A DNA stretch of 17,851 bases from a candidate division WWE3 bacterium CG22_combo_CG10-13_8_21_14_all_39_12 (GTDB lineage: Bacteria; Patescibacteriota; 4484-211; GCA-002791395), in contig PCSU01000015.1 in NCBI GenBank assembly GCA_002771355.1, positions 1 to 17,851 of the forward strand, given 5' to 3'. Within the stretch, counting starts at the first letter, position 1. The number at the start of each line of letters is the position of its first letter. The translations under genes and the position numbers were made by a program. Positions 7,480 to 13,972 of this stretch are shown in pieces. The notes beneath the pieces were generated by a model. It was not told the origin of the DNA. It saw only the letters and a list, made by a program, of their open reading frames with translations, and made no database searches.

Positions 7480-8031
7480 TTAGCAACCCAATAGGTTACA
7501 AGAACAAGTGTTTTCGGAAAATCCACTCAGAGTAACCCCACCACTTCTATTAAGAGTAACTCCATACGACCCTTGGCCAGGAAAACAAACACTGTAGGTA
7601 ACGGGAAAACTCGAAACATCTTCAATTATTCCTGAGGGAACACGAACATTTACAAGATTTTCACTTCCTGTTAGACATACATTACACGAAAATTCATTTT
7701 TATCAAGATCGCTCGTTTGTACACTTTTTGACGAATCGAGAGTATTAATAGCATATCCTCGATATTCTCCTGCCGGATCTGCTTCATTGTGAATTAATGA
7801 AAACTGGTAGAACAACGTATGACTTGAATCATTCTGAACCCCTCCAGTTGCATACTCAAAGGTTCTTCTAATCCCATCTGCCAATGTTCGTGCTTCACTT
7901 CGCGCCAATTCCCGATCATTAAAATCTAAATATGAAGGTAACAAAAAAACAAAAAGACTACCCATGAGAGCAATAACAAAAAGTATCTCAATCAGAGTAA
8001 ATCCAGGCATAGTCTGATTCATAGTGTTCAT
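7480..8031 (-). CDS. Type IV pilin-like pseudopilin, six-cysteine
   Basis: This prepilin-like protein of 183 residues has a short leader, the peptidase cleavage and methylation site MPG|FTLIEILFVI (G10|F11, with E15 at mature position 5), a hydrophobic helix to about 33 and an extracellular domain. Cysteines lie at 116, 119, 149, 176, 178 and 183. The protein belongs to the same family as the pseudopilin at 12679-13896: both have a YRG[YF] segment, a (F/Y)PG(Q/E)G motif and a V-T-(L/I)-(N/D)-x-x-G-x-V strand before a Cys-rich end. It lies 16 bases behind the Nramp-like gene and is probably co-transcribed. No assembly ATPase, platform protein or prepilin peptidase is in the window. ATG at 8022 (fourth codon) is an alternative start. 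Confidence 0.88.
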   Translation of the reverse strand: MNTMNQTMPGFTLIEILFVIALMGSLFVFLLPSYLDFNDRELARSEARTLADGIRRTFEYATGGVQNDSSHTLFYQFSLIHNEADPAGEYRGYAINTLDSSKSVQTSDLDKNEFSCNVCLTGSENLVNVRVPSGIIEDVSSFPVTYSVCFPGQGSYGVTLNRSGGVTLSGFSENTCSCNLLGC

Positions 8032-8047
8032 GAGTTATCATTTAACA

Positions 8048-9448
8048 TTACGCTCCATTAAAGTATTGAACAATGGTTATTGTACTAAAAACACCAAAGA
8101 ATATGAATGCTCCTATCAATATGAAATTACGAATTAGACTTGGACGTAAAGATGCATGAAGCCTTGTGTTATTTAATCGTAATAAAAGTCCAATATACAC
8201 AAACATTGCAAAAGCATTTATCACAGCACCAAGAATAATTAAGGTAAGTGGCTGATTAAACCCTAGCAAGAAAATTGTTATTCCGAATAATATCTGAATC
8301 CACAACACAATATAGTAGATCAAAGAAATACGTGGGGATTCTGACCTCCACAATAGAGCAATGTTTTCAGTTATTATTCTACTTGTTGAATCAAGAACAG
8401 TAAGCTGAGTTGCCGAAAGCATAACTCCAATCACAACCAAAAAAATGGTTCCTACAACAGGGAGTGTTTTAACACCCATAACATAAGCCTCCTCAAGCAC
8501 AAATGATATTCCTTCAGTATCCACACCTTTTCCATACGTAGTCGTATAGGCTAACAATGCAAGGAGTAACATCGTCGATAATCCCAAAGCCCAAAATACA
8601 ACAGCATGTTCAATATTTACCACTCGCCACCACTGATTAAAGCGCTTGATGTTTTTGGGGGTTGGATCAAAAGTAGCCCCTGTTAAAGAAACCTTCTGTT
8701 GTTTCTCTCCGGATCTAAACAAACTAGTAATCTTTTGTGCATACGCTCCCATGCCGTAACCTTTGTCCCTAACATAAAACGACTGTGCAAGATTCAAGTT
8801 TCCACCGGCACCTGAGTATGCTAATGCACCAAGGAATGTAAGTAGTACAATTCCTTCAGGTAAAAATTGAAATCCGTCGCCAGAACCCACAATACCTAAG
8901 GCGAGTGCCTGATAATCAACTGGATGCGCTAAAAACAAGGTAATACAAAAAATTGCAGGAACTCCTATACCAATCAACCATTTTTGTAATGTTTCAACAG
9001 TTGTATATAAAACCTTACCAAAACTCAAAATCAAACCAATAATGAGAAAAATTATGACTGCAATAATAGTAGGACTACTTACCCCAAAAATATGCGCTAA
9101 AACTGTGGCACCTGCCAAACCAATTCCTGGCCACCCAAAACCTAAAAATGTAGAAAGAATAAACCACAACGGTAGCCATCTCGCCATACGTGCAAAACCA
9201 ACAAAAATACTTTCGCCATTAATAAGAGCATATCTTTCAACTTCCATATTAATAAAAAACTGGATAGTGATACCAAATAATGCTCCCCAGATTATCCCCA
9301 ATCCGTAATGTGACGATAAGTATGGCCACAATATAACCTCACCACTTCCTAATCCTAAACCTAAAATAATAAAACTTGGACCAATAAGGTCCTTTAATGC
9401 TAGTGGTTTTGGTAATGGCTTTATATCAAGCGACTTTAGGTTTGCCAT
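8048..9448 (-). CDS. Nramp-like membrane transporter without canonical metal-binding motifs
   Basis: This is a polytopic membrane protein of 466 residues with about 11 hydrophobic helices. Its start (GPSFIILGLGLGSGEVILWPYL), followed by a helix with a QFFINMEVERYALINGES stretch, matches the GSGE subgroup of proteins usually annotated as Nramp family (LeuT fold). In classical Nramp Mn2+/Fe2+ transporters TM1 holds DPGN and TM6 holds MPH. Here TM1 reads GLGSGEV and the TM6 region (about 207-220) reads GALAYSGAGGNLNLAQS, so the known metal ligands are absent. Transport of another ion or solute, or a different role, is possible. A long soluble loop (about 225-275) is present. TATAAA ends five bases before the ATG and there is no Shine-Dalgarno. 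The downstream partner is a pseudopilin gene 16 bases away. Confidence 0.7.
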   Translation of the reverse strand: MANLKSLDIKPLPKPLALKDLIGPSFIILGLGLGSGEVILWPYLSSHYGLGIIWGALFGITIQFFINMEVERYALINGESIFVGFARMARWLPLWFILSTFLGFGWPGIGLAGATVLAHIFGVSSPTIIAVIIFLIIGLILSFGKVLYTTVETLQKWLIGIGVPAIFCITLFLAHPVDYQALALGIVGSGDGFQFLPEGIVLLTFLGALAYSGAGGNLNLAQSFYVRDKGYGMGAYAQKITSLFRSGEKQQKVSLTGATFDPTPKNIKRFNQWWRVVNIEHAVVFWALGLSTMLLLALLAYTTTYGKGVDTEGISFVLEEAYVMGVKTLPVVGTIFLVVIGVMLSATQLTVLDSTSRIITENIALLWRSESPRISLIYYIVLWIQILFGITIFLLGFNQPLTLIILGAVINAFAMFVYIGLLLRLNNTRLHASLRPSLIRNFILIGAFIFFGVFSTITIVQYFNGA

Positions 9449-9453
9449 CAGAT

Positions 9454-9459
9454 TTTATA
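9454..9459 (-). promoter_or_regulatory. Putative -10 (TATAAA) of the Nramp-like gene
   Basis: TATAAA on the minus strand lies five bases before the ATG at 9448. The 91-base intergenic region 9449-9539 also carries the divergent promoter of the gene at 9540. Confidence 0.4.
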
Positions 9460-9504
9460 CTACATGATGAACTTAAGCTTCGCAACGACACCAATAACCT
9501 TTCA

Positions 9505-9533
9505 TTGCGTTTGAGAATTAAACTCATTATAGT
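9505..9533 (+). promoter_or_regulatory. Promoter TTGCGT-N17-TATAGT, likely leaderless
   Basis: TTGCGT (9505-9510) and TATAGT (9528-9533) are separated by 17 bases. The ATG at 9540 begins six bases after the -10, so the transcript would start at the A of the ATG. The intervening AAGAAG is a poor ribosome site. Confidence 0.55.
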
Positions 9534-9539
9534 AAGAAG

Positions 9540-10151
9540 ATGACCTCAAAAATACCTCTGGTTGTTGGGATTGGATTACTTGCAACAGGAGGGTTTATGG
9601 TATTTGCAAACATGTGGTTTGATAAAACATTTTCATTCGACCTCTCACCACAACCAACTGTAAATCCAACTCTCCCCCCTGAAACCACACCTATGGTTAC
9701 CATTATCCCTTACAATTCCCCGACCCCTAACCTTAACAAAACACCTAGTAACAAACATATTATGCAGCTACCCACCATTACTCCACCTAGATCTACACCA
9801 CTACCAACTAACACACCAATTCCACAGAATATTCAAATTACTGCAACATTTACCACACAAATATATATTTGTACTGAAGACATCGCTGACAAAGCGCGAA
9901 CAATAATTGGGAACGCAGAACAAAACATTGCACCTATTGATGCCCAGTATACATTATGTACGGGAATTGCTGACGAAAATGCACAAAGCTGTGTAGATAG
10001 CTGTGGGGTTTCACTTGCCTGTATGCAAAACTGTGGTATTAGTACAGATGAGACATACCAAAGTTGTACTACAATACGTGACAACCAAAAAGATCCTCTT
10101 GTAACGGTTGCTATTTCTGAAGTCTCAAAAATATGCTTTGTAGTTGAATAA
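9540..10151 (+). CDS. Membrane-anchored surface protein with Pro/Thr stalk and eight-cysteine domain
   Basis: I do not recognise the family. The 203-residue protein has an uncleaved-looking N-terminal hydrophobic helix (about 5-25). A Pro/Thr-rich, low-complexity stalk follows (about 37-96), with repeated T-P and P-T steps. A compact C-terminal domain (about 108-203) has eight cysteines, at 111, 140, 151, 155, 161, 165, 176 and 199. Four of these form a twin CX3C arrangement (C151/C155 and C161/C165, five residues between pairs), which would suit a disulfide-stapled helical hairpin. The design suggests a domain held away from the membrane outside the cell. Similar Pro/Thr linkers occur in the pseudopilin at 12679-13896. 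It is transcribed alone on the + strand between two minus-strand groups, with its own promoter (9505-9533). It ends 12 bases from the converging pilin gene with no hairpin between them. Confidence 0.8.
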   Translation: MTSKIPLVVGIGLLATGGFMVFANMWFDKTFSFDLSPQPTVNPTLPPETTPMVTIIPYNSPTPNLNKTPSNKHIMQLPTITPPRSTPLPTNTPIPQNIQITATFTTQIYICTEDIADKARTIIGNAEQNIAPIDAQYTLCTGIADENAQSCVDSCGVSLACMQNCGISTDETYQSCTTIRDNQKDPLVTVAISEVSKICFVVE

Positions 10152-10163
10152 GAAAATTCTACG

Positions 10164-10529
10164 TTAGAACGAGAGGGAAAAATCTACGTCAGGTAAATTT
10201 AAATCTTTGTCTATAGAATCCAACTGGTTAATTTCACCTAACAAGGAATTTACTTCTTTAGAAAGATCTACCGTTTCCTTATCAGACGAATTTACATCAA
10301 GTGGAACCACTGTGGGCAAAGGCAAGCTCTGACCATCGCCAGAAGCTGAAAATTCATCCTCAGGTGTGCTTACAACCGTAGAATAAGAACTATCGTTAAT
10401 ACTCAAATCTAATGCGTTATTTGAAGAAGATAAAACAAAATAACCACCAACAAAAATGGCAACAACAAATCCCATCACAAGAATCTCTAGTAAAGCAAAA
10501 CCTGAAGCATTAGTAGTGTATGTTTTCAT
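10164..10529 (-). CDS. Small type IV pilin-like (minor pilin) protein
   Basis: This 121-residue prepilin-like protein has the leader MKTYTTNASG, the cleavage site G10|F11 and a glutamate at mature position 5 (FALLEILVMG), then a hydrophobic helix to about 32. The rest is a short, acidic, Ser/Asp-rich, probably flexible tail without cysteines. The site is FALLE rather than FTLIE, which prepilin peptidases tolerate. It starts one base after the stop of the coiled-coil gene (TAATATG), so translation is probably coupled. It may act as a minor pilin or a pilin-like anchor. The tail resembles nothing I know. Confidence 0.8.
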   Translation of the reverse strand: MKTYTTNASGFALLEILVMGFVVAIFVGGYFVLSSSNNALDLSINDSSYSTVVSTPEDEFSASGDGQSLPLPTVVPLDVNSSDKETVDLSKEVNSLLGEINQLDSIDKDLNLPDVDFSLSF

Positions 10530-10530
10530 A

Positions 10531-11322
10531 TTATTGAGTAATAGTAATCAATGATTCAACAGCTTTTTTAAGTAACCCACCGGCAATATAAAGGTCGTCT
10601 CTGGATTGAGCCAACAACCCTATTCCTGTTTCAAACTCTTGGCCTTCTGACATAGTTTCAAATGTAGTCTTTGCACGTGCAATACTTTGTTTGGCAATTG
10701 AAAGTTCGGACGAAAATGCAGATAATGCGTCTGTAACTCCTGACACATCGACATCTTCATCCTGAATAGCTTCAATTCGATTTTGTATCCGTACCACAAC
10801 CTCCTCGGCTTTATTTACATGTTCTTGATACCTACCCACAAGAATATATCCCACTGCTCTATTTCTTACTAAACGAGCCTCTTGCCACAAAGATGACATT
10901 GTATCCTTAATAACATGCACATCATCTCTAGACTTAGCTTCTTCAACCATTAGCTTTACCTCATCTAAACGAGATGAGAGAGTATCGACTTCACTATATA
11001 TCTCTTGTTTTTGCTCATCGGTAAGGTACACCCTTTCAGAAACATGAGTTCTAATCAAAGACAAGTGAGAGATGAGCGATTCAAGATGTTTAACGTATCT
11101 ATCCTTAGACTCTTTAACAACATCCTCTATCTTTTGTAATACCTCTTCTTTTTTTGCAGCAACTGTCACAGTCGCCTCTTCACGCTTAGCCCCAAGTGTA
11201 GCCTGTAGGTCCACCCGTTCTTTTTGTAAAGCATCATCACCAGGTTCAGCAGTAACAAATCTCACACCACTACCCATAAACAGCACAAAAGCAATGATAA
11301 CTGCCAATGACGTTCTTCTCAT
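10531..11322 (-). CDS. Secreted coiled-coil protein, function unknown
   Basis: This 263-residue protein has a Sec-type signal peptide (MRR, hydrophobic core about 6-16, probable cleavage after VTA at about residue 25). The remainder is almost entirely charged amphipathic helix rich in Glu, Lys and Val with heptad-like spacing, and has no cysteines. It is likely an extracytoplasmic helical bundle or coiled coil. No enzyme motif is seen. It is directly followed by a minor-pilin gene (one-base gap) and preceded by the GH13 gene (36-base gap). This context suggests a surface-structure role, which is inference. The ATG at 11322 is preferred because the signal peptide begins there. A TATAAG/GATAAT stretch just upstream could give it a separate promoter. 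Confidence 0.8.
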   Translation of the reverse strand: MRRTSLAVIIAFVLFMGSGVRFVTAEPGDDALQKERVDLQATLGAKREEATVTVAAKKEEVLQKIEDVVKESKDRYVKHLESLISHLSLIRTHVSERVYLTDEQKQEIYSEVDTLSSRLDEVKLMVEEAKSRDDVHVIKDTMSSLWQEARLVRNRAVGYILVGRYQEHVNKAEEVVVRIQNRIEAIQDEDVDVSGVTDALSAFSSELSIAKQSIARAKTTFETMSEGQEFETGIGLLAQSRDDLYIAGGLLKKAVESLITITQ

Positions 11323-11358
11323 ATGATTATCTTATAGATATAAAAAGAAATAATCAAC

Positions 11359-12606
11359 CTATTTGTTTTGGCTAATTCTAGCTTTGACTAAAGAAAGTAT
11401 TGAATGTGGATCTTCATTTTGTGATTGAGCTAATTCCCAATCAAAATCACCCCGTACATATTCTCGCGTGTCTCGTGGATGTTTATAAAATACTTCGTTC
11501 TTCATCCCAATCTCACTACCATAGTAAATAATCTTAGCAGCTTCAAGACTAAATAAATCTGCATACATTTTTATTATTTGTTCACTATCAAGGATTGACC
11601 CCATTCTCATAGAGACACCGTTTCCTCTCATAAACTCAAAATCATGGTGTGGATCAATCATTGATATAATTTTCGTCCTGTCATCAATCGGCAATGGATT
11701 AAATGACAGTGCATCATGATTTCTCAGATGAACGGCCCACGCACAACCTTCAGGAACATGGACAACGTCAGCCTTATAGGCTGCAAACATTTCACTTTCA
11801 CCCATAATGTATTTTGAAAATAATGCGGCAGCAATTCCAAAGTTAAACACCAGATGACACTCATCGCCATTTCCAAAATATGAATATGCGTCCTTATGAG
11901 TACCGGACGTTTCTGCCAATAAAATCACTTCCGGATTATGCTCTTCCAAGCACAATCGTAACCGCTTAATAATATTGTGTACCTCCGGTTCGTTCACACT
12001 TTCGGAATGTTCACGCTTAATCATGTGCGACACCGCATCAAGCCTAAACCCTGAAACCCCACGTCTCAGCCAAAACTTTATAATATCAACAAAAGCTTCA
12101 AACACCTGAGGATTATCCCAATTTAAATCTGCTTGCTGCGGGTAAAAGGTTGCGTAATAATAACTGTCTGTTGGTTCACTGTATATCCAATTAGAGGGTT
12201 TTAAACGTGGGAACACATTTCTTGATTCTTTGAGCCGTGACCTATCACTACCCCATAAATACCAATCTCTTTTTTGCGACTGCCTAGAACTTTTAGCATC
12301 AATAAACCACGGGTGCCTAATCGAAGTGTGGTTAAGAACAAGATCAACAATAACGCGAATATTTCGTTTTTCACATTCAACCATACACTCCTCAAACTCC
12401 TCTAGATCTCCTAGTTCAAACCGAACAGCTTTATAGTTTGAAACATCATACCCCCCATCAATCATTGGTGAAGGATAATGCGGCAAAATTAATAGTGTGT
12501 TTACCCCAAGATCAGAAAGGTATGAAAGTTTACGAGTAAGACCCTTAAAATCACCTGCAAACTTATCAACATATAATTCATAGATGATCAACTTATTAAG
12601 ATCCAT
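11359..12606 (-). CDS. GH13 alpha-glucan-active enzyme, compact trehalose-synthase-like
   Basis: This 415-residue TIM-barrel glycoside hydrolase of family GH13 is closest by eye to trehalose synthase (maltose to trehalose isomerase). Shared features include the IYELYVDKF start, LLILPHYPSPMIDGGYDVSNY, DLVLNHTS (about 88-95), the FYPQQADLNWDNP segment, GFRLDAV with nucleophile D190, LLAETSG with acid/base E232, YFGNGDECH, and LRNHD with D298 as the stabilising acid. All three catalytic acids are present. Typical TreS is about 550 residues or more; here most of the C-terminal beta domain is missing, so the specificity could differ (amylosucrase- or glucosidase-like activity cannot be excluded). 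There is no signal peptide, so the enzyme is probably cytoplasmic. Its ATG overlaps the end of the micro-prepilin by 11 bases, pointing to translational coupling within the pilin operon. Confidence 0.88.
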   Translation of the reverse strand: MDLNKLIIYELYVDKFAGDFKGLTRKLSYLSDLGVNTLLILPHYPSPMIDGGYDVSNYKAVRFELGDLEEFEECMVECEKRNIRVIVDLVLNHTSIRHPWFIDAKSSRQSQKRDWYLWGSDRSRLKESRNVFPRLKPSNWIYSEPTDSYYYATFYPQQADLNWDNPQVFEAFVDIIKFWLRRGVSGFRLDAVSHMIKREHSESVNEPEVHNIIKRLRLCLEEHNPEVILLAETSGTHKDAYSYFGNGDECHLVFNFGIAAALFSKYIMGESEMFAAYKADVVHVPEGCAWAVHLRNHDALSFNPLPIDDRTKIISMIDPHHDFEFMRGNGVSMRMGSILDSEQIIKMYADLFSLEAAKIIYYGSEIGMKNEVFYKHPRDTREYVRGDFDWELAQSQNEDPHSILSLVKARISQNK

Positions 12607-12688
12607 GAGTTAGAACAATGATTACAATAACAACGAGGCTTTCAATGAGGGTAAATCCTGTATTGTGTTTGCAAAGTTTTAATACCAT
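12596..12688 (-). CDS. Micro-prepilin: 30-residue prepilin leader and N-terminal helix only
   Basis: A short minus-strand reading frame encodes 30 residues. It has a basic leader (MVLKLCKHNTG) and then FTLIESLVVIVIIVLTHGS before TAA. G11|F12 with a glutamate at mature position 5 is a textbook prepilin peptidase site, and the helix is uninterrupted, which is very unlikely by chance. There is no globular domain. The ATG (12686-12688) overlaps the stop of the 405-residue pseudopilin by 10 bases, and its end overlaps the GH13 start by 11 bases, making a coupled three-gene chain. It could be a functional mini-pilin, a signal for coupling, or the relic of a pilin whose body was lost. A +1 shift near its end would join it to GH13. 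Confidence 0.72.
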   Translation of the reverse strand: MVLKLCKHNTGFTLIESLVVIVIIVLTHGS

Positions 12689-13896
12689 GTACATGATTCT
12701 GAATTACTATAATAATTGCTCGGAAATGGTGATACATAGAGGGTACACGTTGCATCTCCTGGATAATAACTACTTTGTCCAGAGAGCTTATGGCAGTTTC
12801 CACTTCCATCTACCGAACAAAAACCGCTACCGTTGTATCGTGTGACAGCCCCACTGTAGGTAAAGGTGTTCCCGGTTGTAATAGTATGTTTAATTAACGA
12901 ATTATATGATTCGCTGGCATTGGTAAGTGTAGAAGGAATGGCACTTGTACTCGTTGAACATGACACACCATTGTAGTAAGTGTTACCTGTAGTAGGGAGA
13001 TACCCAGCTATTGAATTACCTGTCAATTCATAACAACACGCTTGACTTGAACTACATCCAGTTGACTGACAATTGTAAACCTGCCCCATGCTGGTATCAC
13101 TTTCAATAAGCATGCTGCACTGATTTGACGAATATGATCCATCGGAACGCTTCCACGTCACGCTAGGCGGAGATAATGTACAAGAACTAGAGGAAAAACT
13201 TGTATAAACAGTTCTACTTGCGATAGAAGATACATTACACGCTGAGTCACATACGCCACCGATCCCCCAACAATTAAGAGGAACAGGTGTTGCAGTAGGT
13301 ATCGGCGTAGGGGTAGGTCCTGCAAAAACAACGGGGGTAACAGCGTTACATGAGGTTGAGCACGTTGGCGTCGATGTATCCGCTGTAAAATCGCTCTTTG
13401 AAACCTTTCCCAATGAATCTATTGTTACTGTTCGAAAACCTTCGCCCGGATACCATATATCAAATGATGCAGGAGAGGTTGCACCCGTAACACCAAGAAC
13501 TCCGGTTGTCGTTTCATACGTTGCAGTTTGCCAACTTGATTCAATTACAGCAGGGCATGTGATTTCAGTAATGTCAAACGTTGGAAGTATAGGGTCACCA
13601 TTCACATCTTCTCGTGATGTTTGGAAACCCCGATAGCACCCTGAGGCATCACCTGTTCCTTGTAATAGATCAATACGATATTTCTCTACTTCGGTCGTTT
13701 GATCTTGAGTATTAGAAACAGCTAAACTTCGTGCCGTCTTAAATCCTTCCACTACCTGCTGCGCATCAGAATTGAGTGTTGATCGATGATTAAAACCAAC
13801 AAATTGCGGTAAAGAGTAAACCAACAACAACCCCATGATGCCAACAACAATAAGAATTTCAATTAAGGTGAACCCGTGGGGAGTATGTTTGAGCAT
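12679..13896 (-). CDS. Large modular pseudopilin with Pro/Thr linker and Cys-rich C-terminal domain
   Basis: This 405-residue prepilin-like protein has leader MLKHTPHG, cleavage G8|F9, E13 at mature position 5 (FTLIEILIVV) and a hydrophobic helix to about 28. Residues 40-185 form a pilin-type domain related to the pseudopilin at 7480-8031 (YRGF, YPGEG, V-T-I-D-S-L-G-K-V). A Pro/Thr linker (192-206, GPTPTPIPTATPVP) leads to a Ser/Thr/Tyr- and Cys-rich domain (207-405) with about 17 cysteines, not recognised. It may be a tip adhesin or a minor pilin displaying a binding domain; this is inference. AGGAG lies 11 bases before the ATG, a long but plausible spacing. A 17-bp dyad lies 46 bases upstream. 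It is the first gene of a probable operon running to 10164. Confidence 0.88.
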   Translation of the reverse strand: MLKHTPHGFTLIEILIVVGIMGLLLVYSLPQFVGFNHRSTLNSDAQQVVEGFKTARSLAVSNTQDQTTEVEKYRIDLLQGTGDASGCYRGFQTSREDVNGDPILPTFDITEITCPAVIESSWQTATYETTTGVLGVTGATSPASFDIWYPGEGFRTVTIDSLGKVSKSDFTADTSTPTCSTSCNAVTPVVFAGPTPTPIPTATPVPLNCWGIGGVCDSACNVSSIASRTVYTSFSSSSCTLSPPSVTWKRSDGSYSSNQCSMLIESDTSMGQVYNCQSTGCSSSQACCYELTGNSIAGYLPTTGNTYYNGVSCSTSTSAIPSTLTNASESYNSLIKHTITTGNTFTYSGAVTRYNGSGFCSVDGSGNCHKLSGQSSYYPGDATCTLYVSPFPSNYYSNSESCTWY

Positions 13897-13907
13897 GTTT
13901 ATATATT

Positions 13908-13912
13908 CTCCT
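13908..13912 (-). promoter_or_regulatory. Ribosome site AGGAG of the large pseudopilin
   Basis: AGGAG on the minus strand ends 11 bases before the ATG at 13896. It is one of only two recognisable Shine-Dalgarno sequences here and supports that start. Confidence 0.5.
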
Positions 13913-13942
13913 ACGCGACCATTAAAAGCAAGTTATCAATAG

Positions 13943-13959
13943 GTTTAGGTGACCTAAAC
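13943..13959. promoter_or_regulatory. 17-bp perfect dyad GTTTAGGT-G-ACCTAAAC
   Basis: This perfect 8-bp inverted repeat around a single base lies in the 76-base gap between the phosphoglycerate kinase stop and the large pseudopilin start. The short centre suits an operator for a dimeric regulator better than a terminator, and no T-run follows on the minus strand. It can also form a 7-bp hairpin with a TGA loop. Confidence 0.5.
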
Positions 13960-13972
13960 ATTCTATTTTGAG

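Noticed and set aside
9833..10084. Minus-strand frame opposite the eight-cysteine protein
   Set aside because: It is a shadow frame with no family motif. The + strand frame has a promoter, an anchor helix and a stalk.
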